A stretch of DNA of 19,626 bases. Origin: Cocleimonas sp. GTDB lineage: Bacteria; Pseudomonadota; Gammaproteobacteria; Thiotrichales; Thiotrichaceae. Below the pieces are notes generated by a model. The model was not told the DNA's origin. It made no database searches and saw only the letters and a list, made by a program, of their open reading frames with translations. The stretch is taken from contig JAGLDT010000130.1 of the NCBI GenBank assembly GCA_023145485.1, positions 1 through 19,626 of the forward strand. The letters are read 5' to 3'. Position 1 is the first letter of the stretch. Each line of letters begins with the position of its first letter. Of the stretch, positions 1 through 8,339 are shown in pieces. The translations under genes were made by a program, and so were the position numbers.

Positions 1-47
1 TCAACCAAACGGAATGGATCAATATCAATGGGTAGTCTTTTTGACAT
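1..47 (-). CDS. yceD: YceD/DUF177 family protein, N-terminal fragment (cut by window edge)
   Basis: Only the first 15 codons are inside the window, starting at the ATG at 47-45 on the minus strand. They read MSKRLPIDIDPFRLV, which resembles the start of YceD (DUF177), a protein linked in Escherichia coli to 23S rRNA accumulation. The main support is context: in E. coli and relatives yceD is divergent from the Maf gene yceF, exactly the arrangement here, and yceD is followed by rpmF and plsX. Those genes would lie left of the window. No Shine-Dalgarno sequence is visible before this ATG. The assignment rests on few residues plus synteny. Confidence 0.6.
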   Translation of the reverse strand, partial: MSKRLPIDIDPFRLV

Positions 48-56
48 AAGCGCGCG

Positions 57-86
57 ATTATAGAAATTATAGCCCCCTACTGTAAA
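57..86 (-). promoter_or_regulatory. Predicted sigma-70 promoter of yceD
   Basis: Read on the minus strand, TTTACA (86-81) is followed after 18 nt by a perfect TATAAT (62-57). The expected start point is near position 50, only about 3 nt before the yceD ATG at 47. This would give an almost leaderless transcript, which fits the missing Shine-Dalgarno sequence. A second TATAAT at 71-66 has no good -35 partner. Confidence 0.5.
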
Positions 87-150
87 GCTCTATTATCATT
101 TTTTTTAATTTGCTTAAAAATTTCCACTACTATCAGGTAACTATTAGCGA

Positions 151-156
151 TATAAT
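151..156 (+). promoter_or_regulatory. Predicted -10 box of the maf promoter
   Basis: A perfect TATAAT ends one base before an in-frame GTG at 157. The -35 region (about 128-133) is poor. A start of transcription near 163 leaves about 27 nt of leader before the ATG at 190 and would exclude the GTG as the start codon. Confidence 0.4.
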
Positions 157-189
157 GTGCGACCCGTATTTTTCAAGCATATTATATCC

Positions 190-780
190 ATGCATTATCA
201 ACTTATTCTCGGCTCTACCTCCCCTTTTCGTAAAGCGTTACTACAACGCTTGAGCATTCCCTTTACCACTGTCTCGCCTGATATTGATGAGACAGTATTA
301 GAGAATGAGTCACCTGAGGACTATGTAACACGTCTTTCATTAGAAAAAGCAAGGGCTGTTGCAACTCAGTATCCTGATTCATTGATTATAGGTTCTGATC
401 AATGTTCTGTACTCAAGGGGGTTATTCGGGGGAAACCAGGGAATCATCAAAATGCCACTAAGCAACTGCATGAAAGCTCTGGGGAGAGAGTGAGTTTTTT
501 GACAGGATTGTGTTTATATGACAGTAAAATGGATGAGTATCAGCTTGATTTAGTGCCTTTTCATGTGGACTTTAGGGAGTTAGATGGCAGTGAAATTGAG
601 GCTTATTTAAAAACAGAGCAACCCTATGCTTGCGCAGGGAGCTTTAAATCAGAAGGGTTGGGAATCAGTCTGTTTAAACGCTTGCAAGGTGATGATCCAA
701 CCTCATTGATTGGTTTGCCTTTGATTAGATTATCAGACATGTTACGCAAAAAAGGTATTCTGATTCCTGCAGCTCATTAA
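190..780 (+). CDS. yceF: Maf-family nucleotide pyrophosphatase, YceF type (m7GTP pyrophosphatase)
   Basis: A 196-residue Maf/HAM1-fold protein. YceF-type members hydrolyse modified nucleoside triphosphates, preferring 7-methyl-GTP, to the monophosphate and pyrophosphate, and so clean the nucleotide pool in the cytoplasm. The phosphate-binding motif GSTSPFRK is at residues 8-15, the general-base region IIGSDQ at 66-71 (Asp70), and the family signature CAGSFKSEGLGI is in the C-terminal half. This signature and the GLPLI motif near the end match the YceF branch rather than the YhdE (dTTP) branch. I chose the ATG at 190 over the upstream in-frame GTG at 157, because Maf proteins begin a few residues before the STSP motif and a -10 box abuts the GTG. 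Its stop overlaps the stop of the convergent lipoprotein gene. Confidence 0.93.
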   Translation: MHYQLILGSTSPFRKALLQRLSIPFTTVSPDIDETVLENESPEDYVTRLSLEKARAVATQYPDSLIIGSDQCSVLKGVIRGKPGNHQNATKQLHESSGERVSFLTGLCLYDSKMDEYQLDLVPFHVDFRELDGSEIEAYLKTEQPYACAGSFKSEGLGISLFKRLQGDDPTSLIGLPLIRLSDMLRKKGILIPAAH

Positions 781-968
781 TCAGGGAAAAATTCTGTCTT
801 TAACTCTTCGACTGAACTTTGGAAGGTTGTATAAGAGTCTTGTGCAACATGCATCATGGTAGTATTTGATCTCTTTGAGATGGGCTCATGTAATATGCTA
901 CATCCTGTGATGAAAAATAATGGCAATAAAACCAGTATTTGCGCTAATTTATTAATAATTTTATTCAC
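777..968 (-). CDS. Small predicted lipoprotein, unknown function
   Basis: A 63-residue protein with a basic N-terminus, a hydrophobic stretch (about residues 9-20) and a lipobox FITGC with Cys23 as the acylation site. The mature part is about 40 residues and mostly polar. It starts with GTG, preceded at about 10 nt by AAGGAA. It is the last gene of the minus-strand operon, 13 nt after truD, and its stop overlaps the convergent maf stop. I recognise no family. A lipobox combined with a Shine-Dalgarno sequence and tight spacing makes it more likely real than not. Whether it serves the envelope genes at the head of the operon is unknown. Confidence 0.65.
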   Translation of the reverse strand: MNKIINKLAQILVLLPLFFITGCSILHEPISKRSNTTMMHVAQDSYTTFQSSVEELKTEFFPD

Positions 969-981
969 TGTTATACATTCC

Positions 982-2025
982 TTATCTTTTTGATTCTATT
1001 TTATAGGTTGTAAAAGTGCCTAGTTCTCGTAACACAACGGTGGCGAAACTTCCTGCTGGCAACATAAAACTTAAATAGAGGTGATCCGCATCAAAATCAA
1101 CGTTAAATTGATTAACGGGTAGTCGTAATGCGCGACGTTCTTGTTTTAAGTCGTATTTAATCAATCCAGTTGTTAAATTATCAAACTGATTTCCGATTTC
1201 CTGTTCTAATATTGCTATATGACCTGTTGTTAATAGCTCTCCTTTACCCCATAACGCACCCGTGGGATGAATATCTTGTTGCTGGGTTCTCTCGACTAAA
1301 CTGGGGTCGTCATCATTTGCAAAACAGGACTGCGAGCCATTGAGCATAAACACATCACCTGCCTGTGCTTGGTTCCAATTACCCTCTGTTACTCGCTGAG
1401 AAAGAATATGATTAAATATCCATGAGCGAGCGGCAGAGAGGAAGATGCTTCTTTTGGAGCGTGATTTAAGTTTAAACCCTGCTTTAAACCAATTTTCGGC
1501 ACTCTTTAGATTGTAGAGATCATGTCCAAAGCGTTGTTCACCGTAATAATTGGGTACACCCTTTGCTTTGATTTTTTCACAAAGGATATTAGCCATTTCA
1601 AAATCACCTTTTACATCACGAATCACCAAGGTAAAACGATTCCCTTTTAATGCACCTCGGCGTAGTTTTCTATTATGACGTGTTTGCTGCAGGACTTTAA
1701 TGGATTCGGGGAGTTGTTGTTGCCAGTCAGGTGCTTCTTTGCCTGGCATTTGTACGCTGAACCATTGTGTTGTGATTGCATTGCGGTCTTTCATTCCCGC
1801 ATAACTAACATCCCTTTTGGGTACATTGGCTATTTTTGCCAATAGCCCTGCAACCCAATCTGTATTTTCACCTGTTTTTTCGATCTGTATAAAAACATGC
1901 TCACCCGTTCCTGAGGGCTCAAAAGAAGCGATTTCATCGACTTTAAAGTCACTAGGCTGACTACGTATTGTGCCACTTAGTAATGCATCTGCCTTGCTAC
2001 TAAAGGCTTTGTTAAATCGATTCAT
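982..2025 (-). CDS. truD: tRNA pseudouridine(13) synthase TruD
   Basis: A 347-residue protein, close to the 349 of E. coli TruD. It isomerises uridine 13 to pseudouridine in the D-arm region of certain tRNAs, tRNA(Glu) being the classic substrate. The catalytic Asp is at residue 80 in YAGMKDRNAIT, the same position as in E. coli. Other family signatures are YYGEQRFG and, near the C-terminus, RALRLPV and LPAGSFATVVLREL. The start codon overlaps the tsaB stop in ATGA, which indicates translational coupling. In E. coli truD lies in the ispDF-surE-pcm neighbourhood; here it sits with tsaB, another tRNA-modification gene. Confidence 0.95.
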   Translation of the reverse strand: MNRFNKAFSSKADALLSGTIRSQPSDFKVDEIASFEPSGTGEHVFIQIEKTGENTDWVAGLLAKIANVPKRDVSYAGMKDRNAITTQWFSVQMPGKEAPDWQQQLPESIKVLQQTRHNRKLRRGALKGNRFTLVIRDVKGDFEMANILCEKIKAKGVPNYYGEQRFGHDLYNLKSAENWFKAGFKLKSRSKRSIFLSAARSWIFNHILSQRVTEGNWNQAQAGDVFMLNGSQSCFANDDDPSLVERTQQQDIHPTGALWGKGELLTTGHIAILEQEIGNQFDNLTTGLIKYDLKQERRALRLPVNQFNVDFDADHLYLSFMLPAGSFATVVLRELGTFTTYKIESKR

Positions 2026-2759
2026 TTTGCGTTATTTCGCTCGGCAATCGTTTGAGCAACTTTATCGCGCAGGTAGATGGGCTGGGCTTGTTCGACAGCG
2101 ACAGTTTTACCCTGCTTCCAGTCTTCAACGGCTAGTCTTGCTATGTATTTAGCCGATGGCAGAATATTATCTATTTTTTTAACCGTGCTTAATGCTTCAA
2201 TATTTAGTTGCTCTGTATACTCATCCCAACCACTGCCAGCAACGAACCATTCAGATTTTTCAGCCTCAATAAGATAAATACAAGTAGCTTGCAGCACGTC
2301 TGGTTTATTCACGGCCTCTTCATGTTGCAATACCATTAGTCCGTTCTTTAGCAAATATTTTCCCCAGTACACTTCTCCCATTCGTGCATCAATAGCGGGC
2401 AAACAACAATCTGCTCCCTGCTCTTCATGCATTTGCTGGGCAATAGCAGCAAGTGTGGAAATAGGTAATAGTGGTTTATCTATGGCAAGGGATACTCCAT
2501 GTGCTACGCCTGTTGCAATACGCACCCCCGTAAAGGCTCCTGGTCCTCGACTAAAGGCAATAGCATCAACTTGAGCCAACTTAACCCCTGCATCTTTAAG
2601 CACGTCATCCATCATACTTAAAATCAGTTTTGTATGTTCACGCGGTGCTATTACAAAGCGCGTTATAATATTGTCGCCAATAGCTAACGCCGCAGAACAG
2701 GCTTCTGTGGCTGTTTCTATCGCGAGGATAATAGGGGTTTTATTTGAGTGATGATTCAT
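2022..2759 (-). CDS. tsaB: tRNA t6A biosynthesis protein TsaB
   Basis: A 245-residue ASKHA-fold protein (YeaZ family). It forms a heterodimer with TsaD and, with TsaE and TsaC, makes N6-threonylcarbamoyl-adenosine at position 37 of ANN-decoding tRNAs. Visible signatures are the N-terminal LAIETATEACSAAL, HTKLILSMM, and SRGPGAFTGVRIATGVAHG. The first residues are a short polar extension compared with the usual start just before LAIDT. It begins 2 nt after the helicase gene, a neighbour it also has in E. coli (yoaA), and its stop overlaps the truD start by 4 nt. Confidence 0.95.
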   Translation of the reverse strand: MNHHSNKTPIILAIETATEACSAALAIGDNIITRFVIAPREHTKLILSMMDDVLKDAGVKLAQVDAIAFSRGPGAFTGVRIATGVAHGVSLAIDKPLLPISTLAAIAQQMHEEQGADCCLPAIDARMGEVYWGKYLLKNGLMVLQHEEAVNKPDVLQATCIYLIEAEKSEWFVAGSGWDEYTEQLNIEALSTVKKIDNILPSAKYIARLAVEDWKQGKTVAVEQAQPIYLRDKVAQTIAERNNAK

Positions 2760-2761
2760 AG

Positions 2762-4684
2762 TTAAATTTTGTGTACTTTAAAAAAACGTTCCACATCTTC
2801 TTGTTTACTCGTGCGAGGAACGCGGGGAATGCTAGCGAGAAAGGTTCGTCCGTAGGGTTTAGTGCGTAGTCGTGGATCACAAATCATTAAAACACCTTTA
2901 TCCTCATCATCACGAATTAAACGCCCTACGCCTTGTTTTAAGGCAATGACCGCTTGGGGTAGTTGATATTCGCTAAAAGGGTTTCCACCTGCCTCTCGAA
3001 TGGCTTTAATACGCGCCTCTAGTACGGGATCTCCCGGTGAGGAAAAAGGTAGTTTATCGATAATGACACAGCTTAAAGCAGCACCTCGAACATCAACACC
3101 TTCCCAAAAACTACTGGTTCCTAATAAGACCGCATTTCCCAAATCACGAAATTTTTCAATCATGTCAGATTGTGCGGAGTCACCTTGGACTAAAATAGGG
3201 TAGTCCAGCTCATCTTCTAATAGCTCGGCGGCTTCATTAAGTGCTCGATAACTGGTAAAGAGCATAAAGGTTCGACCACCTGCAGCTTTAATTACAGGCA
3301 ATGCCGCTTCTACAAGGGATTCTACAAAGTCATGTTGGTTTGGTTCTGGCATATTGGGTGGTGCATAGAGCAAGCCATGATGCCAATAGTCAAAGGGGCT
3401 ATCGAGCAATAGTTCTATTGGCTGTTCCATTCCAATACGTTGGGTGAAATGGAAAAATGATTGTTGTACGGCAAGGGTGGCAGAGGTCAGTATCCATGCA
3501 CAAGACATGGCTTCTAATTGTTTTTTAAAGGGTTTGGCTATGTCTAGCGGTGTTGAGACTAACGAGAAGGAGATGGTATATGTTTCATACCATTGCACGG
3601 TATTAGCTTTGGGATGATTGAGTTGATCCAGCCTCGTTTTCATCACGACTAGACGCTCTAGGCAGGATTCCAGCTCTTTACTACGCTCTGCTGCATGCCC
3701 CATTATTGTTAACAGTGTTAACATAATTTCATCAAGATGTTCGATTTCTTGCTTAATTGCAGGTTTAGTGCTGATTTTATACCACGGCTCACGCAGTCCT
3801 GGCTTATCCATTGCTAAACGTAGATCAGTTACGCATTTATCCAGTTCACGTAAACTGTCTCTTAAATCAGGCATATCAGAAGCTTGTGCAAGACTTTCTG
3901 CTAAAATATCACGGGATAATTCTAAAAGTTGACGACTACTTAATACATCACTAAAAAAGGTAGAGGCAATTTCAGGTAGTTGATGTGCTTCATCGAGAAT
4001 AACGGCATCGGCACTTGGTAATAATTCACCAAAACCTTCTTCTTTTAATGCCATGTCAGCAAAAAACAGATGGTGATTAACCACCACAACATCCGCTTCT
4101 TGTGCTTTTTTTCGTGCTTGTACCACAAAGCAATCTAAATACTCTTCACATTCTTTACCAATACAGTTATCAGCGGTAGAAGTAACAGAAGACCAAACTT
4201 CGGCATCACGCGGTACACTGTTTAACTCAGAAACATCTCCTACGTCAGTGATCATTGCCCAGTCTGCAATGCGTTGAAGATGAGTAATTGAACGACGGTC
4301 ATGAAAGCGCGCGTCTTCTTGACTACGTTGTAGGCGATGCAAGCAGAGGTAATTGGCTCGTCCTTTTAGTAAAGCGGTTTTACTGTTGCTTTTAAGGGCT
4401 TTTTTTACGAGCGGTAAATCTTTTAGATAAAGTTGATCTTGGAGGGTTTTACTGCCAGTGGAAATAATAATACGTCCGCCAGAGGCAAGCGCGGGTGCAA
4501 GGTAAGCGAATGTTTTACCAACACCTGTTCCTGCTTCAATGATGGCGGTAGCATTACTTTGTATCGCTTTAGCGACGGCATCTGCCATTACTTGTTGCTG
4601 GGGACGGGCCTGAAAATTAGAAATTTCCTTGGCAAGTGGCCCTTCTTCGCTTAATAAGCCTTGCCCATTAATTTCATATTCCAT
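2762..4684 (-). CDS. yoaA: ATP-dependent DNA helicase, YoaA/DinG (XPD-like) family
   Basis: A 640-residue superfamily 2 helicase of the XPD/DinG type, predicted to unwind 5'-tailed or damaged DNA. Walker A is EAGTGVGKT at residues 50-58 and the DEAH box is VILDEAHQLPE. Four cysteines between them (NYLC, then CIGKEC, then EYLDC) match the 4Fe-4S cluster of XPD and DinG. C-terminal motifs include GTSSFWEGVDV, DKLPF and QGVGRLIR. Length and the tsaB neighbour favour YoaA, which in E. coli acts in tolerance of replication-blocking damage with the polymerase III chi subunit, rather than the longer DinG. The gene begins 2 nt after the upstream lipoprotein gene without a clear Shine-Dalgarno sequence, so coupling is likely. 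Confidence 0.92.
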   Translation of the reverse strand: MEYEINGQGLLSEEGPLAKEISNFQARPQQQVMADAVAKAIQSNATAIIEAGTGVGKTFAYLAPALASGGRIIISTGSKTLQDQLYLKDLPLVKKALKSNSKTALLKGRANYLCLHRLQRSQEDARFHDRRSITHLQRIADWAMITDVGDVSELNSVPRDAEVWSSVTSTADNCIGKECEEYLDCFVVQARKKAQEADVVVVNHHLFFADMALKEEGFGELLPSADAVILDEAHQLPEIASTFFSDVLSSRQLLELSRDILAESLAQASDMPDLRDSLRELDKCVTDLRLAMDKPGLREPWYKISTKPAIKQEIEHLDEIMLTLLTIMGHAAERSKELESCLERLVVMKTRLDQLNHPKANTVQWYETYTISFSLVSTPLDIAKPFKKQLEAMSCAWILTSATLAVQQSFFHFTQRIGMEQPIELLLDSPFDYWHHGLLYAPPNMPEPNQHDFVESLVEAALPVIKAAGGRTFMLFTSYRALNEAAELLEDELDYPILVQGDSAQSDMIEKFRDLGNAVLLGTSSFWEGVDVRGAALSCVIIDKLPFSSPGDPVLEARIKAIREAGGNPFSEYQLPQAVIALKQGVGRLIRDDEDKGVLMICDPRLRTKPYGRTFLASIPRVPRTSKQEDVERFFKVHKI

Positions 4685-4686
4685 TA

Positions 4687-5436
4687 TTATTGTCGCTTTT
4701 TATACTCATTCACTTCAGACATTGCATGGCTATTCTTTGATTTTTCAGCAACTTTAGAAATAAACTGCCAATTCTTATCCGTCATTTCCTTATCACTTGC
4801 TGATAAGCTAATCGCCTTCTTTGCCATTGCAATAGCTTGTTGATAGCTACCCTTTTTATAGTGCAACTCTGCCAATTGATTCCATAACTTAGGATTCTGT
4901 GGTTCAATGCGTAAACCCCGTTCTAATTTTCTCATTGCGGCATTAGTGCGGCCTAATTTAGCATCGGCATAGGCACGAACTAATAAAGCTTCTACCGCCG
5001 GTGATGATGCTGCTCGCCCCGAGCCTTTGTCATCTGCATTTTCTGGAATATTAGCATAAGGATCAATATCAACAGGGGTGTCTTCTAATGCTATTGCTTT
5101 GGTTTTTCTGGTTGTTGACGTTCTATTTTGTGGCGCTGTTTGTCTTTGTGCTGATCCTGGTCGAGGGTAACGGCCAATGATAGGGGCTTTGTATTTCGGC
5201 TTTGTGGTTACTTTATACTTTGGCCTGCTAATAGGTCGGTGTTTTATCGTTGATGATCGATTGTAACGATAAGGGTTAACCTTGACGATTTTTGGTGCTT
5301 TTATTTCAGGAATTTTTGGTGCTGGCATCGGTTTAACGATAAGAACAGGTGGGTGCGGAGTACGCTCAGGGCGATTATCCAAACCAGAACAACCGCCAAG
5401 CAGAAGCATAAAGCTAATAACAACTAATAAACGCAT
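4687..5436 (-). CDS. TPR outer-membrane lipoprotein, candidate PBP1b activator (LpoP-like)
   Basis: A 249-residue protein with a short signal peptide and lipobox LLGGC (acylated Cys16). A Pro/Lys/Arg-rich, probably disordered linker follows (residues 20-125), with repeated PKYK-type segments. Two TPR units follow at about 146-179 and 183-216, the second containing LWNQLAELHYKKGSYQQAIA. The gene starts 14 nt after mrcB. In Pseudomonas aeruginosa the PBP1b activator LpoP is a TPR lipoprotein encoded beside its synthase gene. The same order, lipidation, linker and two TPRs suggest the same job here: reaching from the outer membrane through the wall to switch on PBP1b. Function is inferred from architecture and position, because TPRs alone are not specific. 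Confidence 0.8.
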   Translation of the reverse strand: MRLLVVISFMLLLGGCSGLDNRPERTPHPPVLIVKPMPAPKIPEIKAPKIVKVNPYRYNRSSTIKHRPISRPKYKVTTKPKYKAPIIGRYPRPGSAQRQTAPQNRTSTTRKTKAIALEDTPVDIDPYANIPENADDKGSGRAASSPAVEALLVRAYADAKLGRTNAAMRKLERGLRIEPQNPKLWNQLAELHYKKGSYQQAIAMAKKAISLSASDKEMTDKNWQFISKVAEKSKNSHAMSEVNEYKKRQ

Positions 5437-5450
5437 ACCCTTTAATTCTC

Positions 5451-7811
5451 CTAATGCATCAACTTATCAATCCATTTACCTTCGGCATCACGTTTGGGAG
5501 ACGATGGCTGATTATTCATCTCATCCACGGGCGATACTTTCGGTGCACAATAACGCCTTTTACGCGGTTGTGTCCCACGTAAAAAAGGCATAATGACCTT
5601 TTTACCACAATTAGGGTTATATAATAAGCCTGATTCTTTATCTATTTTGATATATCTAATTTTACTTGGGCGCTTTGGCTTGAGAGGTTTAGTTGGTAAC
5701 ACTCTCATTAAATCAGCCCATATTTTTAATGCACCTGTCCCGCCCGTTAGATTAGTTGGCTTATTATCATCACGACCGACCCAGACAGAGGCGACATGCT
5801 GTCCTGTAAACCCTGCAAACCAACTATCACGTTTATTATTGGTTGTGCCTGTTTTTCCTGCTGCGTTTTTCCATGCAGGTAATACTTGAGAAAGGTATTT
5901 AGCCGTCCCTGTTCGGGTAATTTCATTCATTACTGAGACTAGCAAATAAGTAGAACCTGCTGATGCCACCTGCTTTACATTTAAGGGGTAACGTTTCAGG
6001 GTGTTGCCATAGGAGTTCATGACACTGCGAATAGCCTGTAAGGGTGTATAAGTCCCCCCTGCAGCAAGGGTTTGATACATTTGCTGAACTTCCATTGGTG
6101 ATAGTTCTAACGCCCCTAGTAAGACAGCGGGGTACAGAGGAATGTCAGAATGAATGCCTAATTCATGAAGCATCTTAACAACACGCTCCATCCCTAACTT
6201 GATACCAATACGCACCGTTGGTGTGTTGCGTGACAAAATCAAAGCACGCCTTAACGTAACGACACCCATATCACGGTGATCATAATTGCGTGGTTCCCAT
6301 TTTTCTTTACGAGAAATACGCACTTTAACAGGGCCATCACTTAATGGTGTTGCTAAGTTAAACATTTTTGGCGTTTCTAGAGCTGCTAAATAAATGGCTG
6401 GTTTTACTAGTGACCCTACTTGTCGTCGAGCATCTAAGGCACGATTGTAACCAGCATAACGGGCATCACGTCCTCCAATAATTGCTAATACTTCACCGCC
6501 TTGTACGCTACTAATAACCATTGCCGCATTGAGTTTTCCACGCGGTATACGCTGGGATCGTTCTAATCGCCTAACCCGACTGCTTAGAACACGTTCCCCT
6601 AAGAGTTGCACAATGGGATCCATTGCAGTGAAAATCAAAAGACCCTCAGTCCGCAAGTCTTCTTCATTATAGTCGCGTTGCAATTGTTTACGCACTAGCT
6701 CTAAATATGCGGGAAATGGACTGACGCTTGGAGGGGAGTACTCACTGATGCCTAATGGCATTTCTTTTAAATCACCTGATTCCGCTAGATCAATCACTCC
6801 TTCTCGTGCCATTATATCCAACACCAGATCACGGCGAACTTTTGCTCTTTTAGGGAAGCGTCGTGGATTAAAGTAGGAGGCACCTTTTGCCATACCAATC
6901 AATAAGGCTACTTGCTCTGCTTTTAGCTCTTTAATTGGTCGATTAAAGTAAAACTGGGAGGCTAAACCAAATCCATGCACCGCTCGTTTTTTATTTTGCC
7001 CTAGATAAATTTCATTTATATACGCTTCTAAAATTTCATCTTTAGTGTAATGTAGCTCTAATAGCCCCGCCATAACAGCTTCATTGATTTTACGTTTGAT
7101 ACTACGTTCATTAGAAAGATAGAAGTTTTTCACCAATTGTTGCGTCAACGTGCTACCACCTTGAACCGTATGCCCTGCTTTCAGGTTCGCAACCATTGCT
7201 CGCCCAATAGAGCGTGGATTAATACCAAAATGTTCATAAAAATGTTTATCTTCAACTGCAACCAATCCTTTAACCAATAACGGTGTGACATCTTCTAGTC
7301 GGGCTAAAACACGGTCTTCATTATGACTAGGGTAAAAGTTACCAATAAGAACCTGTTCCATGCGCATCAATGTTAAAGGGTCTTTACTATCAATATTACT
7401 TAAAGAGCGGATACGCCCTTTAGAAAGGGTAATTTTTATCTTACGTTCTGGTTCTTTATCTTCTGCAAACTGAAAACCGCGTGTATGGATAATAAAGGTA
7501 TTGCCTTTACGAATATACTGTCCTGTATCAATGGGGTTATTGGTTTTTCGATAGTGTAATAACTGTAGCTCTTTCTCGAGATCTTGAGCATAAAGTCCTT
7601 TACCAATATACATTTCTAACGGACGCGCAAACACTCTTGCTGGTAAAGCCCATCGTTTTCCTTCAAATTGAGTACGCACATGATCATCGAGCTTAAGAAC
7701 ATAAGCTGCAGCTGCAAGTGAACCAAGTACTATTCCAACCAATAATGTTATACGAAAAATTCGCCAAAATAGCTTAAGTATGGTTTTAAATACGCTAAAA
7801 ATACTATTCAC
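5451..7811 (-). CDS. mrcB: Bifunctional class A penicillin-binding protein PBP1b
   Basis: A 786-residue inner-membrane peptidoglycan synthase that polymerises lipid II glycan and cross-links peptides. It has a short cytoplasmic tail, a membrane segment at about 15-37, and a UB2H-like region at about 60-150 that marks PBP1b and is the docking site for Lpo activators in E. coli. The GT51 glycosyltransferase follows, with VAVEDKHFYEHFG (catalytic Glu187) and QGGSTLTQQLVKNFY. The transpeptidase motifs are S-L-V-K (Ser467, Lys470), S-R-N (527-529) and K-T-G-T (653-656). The start is a GTG closely preceded by an in-frame stop. It heads the six-gene minus-strand operon. The N-terminal cytoplasmic tail is short compared with E. 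coli PBP1b. Confidence 0.96.
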   Translation of the reverse strand: MNSIFSVFKTILKLFWRIFRITLLVGIVLGSLAAAAYVLKLDDHVRTQFEGKRWALPARVFARPLEMYIGKGLYAQDLEKELQLLHYRKTNNPIDTGQYIRKGNTFIIHTRGFQFAEDKEPERKIKITLSKGRIRSLSNIDSKDPLTLMRMEQVLIGNFYPSHNEDRVLARLEDVTPLLVKGLVAVEDKHFYEHFGINPRSIGRAMVANLKAGHTVQGGSTLTQQLVKNFYLSNERSIKRKINEAVMAGLLELHYTKDEILEAYINEIYLGQNKKRAVHGFGLASQFYFNRPIKELKAEQVALLIGMAKGASYFNPRRFPKRAKVRRDLVLDIMAREGVIDLAESGDLKEMPLGISEYSPPSVSPFPAYLELVRKQLQRDYNEEDLRTEGLLIFTAMDPIVQLLGERVLSSRVRRLERSQRIPRGKLNAAMVISSVQGGEVLAIIGGRDARYAGYNRALDARRQVGSLVKPAIYLAALETPKMFNLATPLSDGPVKVRISRKEKWEPRNYDHRDMGVVTLRRALILSRNTPTVRIGIKLGMERVVKMLHELGIHSDIPLYPAVLLGALELSPMEVQQMYQTLAAGGTYTPLQAIRSVMNSYGNTLKRYPLNVKQVASAGSTYLLVSVMNEITRTGTAKYLSQVLPAWKNAAGKTGTTNNKRDSWFAGFTGQHVASVWVGRDDNKPTNLTGGTGALKIWADLMRVLPTKPLKPKRPSKIRYIKIDKESGLLYNPNCGKKVIMPFLRGTQPRKRRYCAPKVSPVDEMNNQPSSPKRDAEGKWIDKLMH

Positions 7812-8339
7812 TATGGTTAGTTAGTCTGTTCTTGATGACGCTTTTTGGATTGCATGGTCTTTCTCATCGTAACGGTAAATTCCTTTTTGTTGATCACAAA
7901 ACGCTGGTCATTTTACCTGATTTAATAAATATTAGGAGTATAAATTATGTCATATTCTCATCATGACATATTTTTCCATCTTCTCAAGTAAAGGCTTGAG
8001 AGTCTATTATAGGTTCAAATACAAATAAAAATCAGCATGACAGTGACTATTACATTGTTTTTTAGGATTAATACAAGAAATTATGCTGGTTAGCTTAGGC
8101 TACTCCAAGGAAGGAATTAAGTTGGCAATATGCTGTACTTGCTACAAGTTACTGATTTGGTACTTTCTGTTTTATACAATAAAATCATTATTAGTCTGCA
8201 CAATTGTATGGATAAGATTGAGATAAAACAGAGAGTAAATAAGGCAACTACGACTTTTTTCTAAAATACTACAAGATAATATTGAGATCATAACCTATTT
8301 TTTTTAAAAAAATTAGCTTTTCCATCAAAAAGAAAAATA
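7812..8339. other. Gene-poor 528-nt intergenic region with several inverted repeats
   Basis: No convincing gene lies here. Going rightward it holds TTTTGT-TGATC-ACAAAA (7885-7901); a 14-codon reading frame at 7947-7991 preceded by AGGAG; a dyad TATGTCA/TGACATA (7946-7952, 7964-7970); a second dyad TCTCAAG/CTTGAGA (7982-7988, 7995-8001); AT-rich DNA with a weak 47-codon frame at 8083-8226; and T8A7 at 8298-8312 just past the methyltransferase stop. The left part must contain the mrcB promoter reading leftward, but I could not pick it out. Confidence 0.6.
7947..7991 (+). CDS. Possible 14-residue peptide frame, doubtful
   Basis: ATG with AGGAG eight nt upstream opens a frame reading MSYSHHDIFFHLLK and a stop. 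Its start codon lies inside the left arm of the TATGTCA/TGACATA dyad and its stop lies in the loop of the following TCTCAAG/CTTGAGA dyad. No plus-strand gene follows for it to lead into, so the frame may be chance. It is recorded because the Shine-Dalgarno sequence and both repeats coincide with it. Confidence 0.2.
   Translation: MSYSHHDIFFHLLK

Noticed and set aside
157..189. Upstream in-frame GTG start for the maf gene
   Set aside because: A perfect TATAAT ends at 156, there is no Shine-Dalgarno sequence, and the extra 11 residues are not expected before the STSP motif. The ATG at 190 fits the family.
8083..8226. 47-codon plus-strand frame in the 7812-8339 gap
   Set aside because: No Shine-Dalgarno sequence, hydrophobic and Cys-rich low-information sequence, no recognisable family. 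Likely chance in AT-rich DNA.
8298..8312. T8A7 palindrome as a methyltransferase terminator
   Set aside because: Pure AT pairing and no GC stem. Recorded only as intergenic content.
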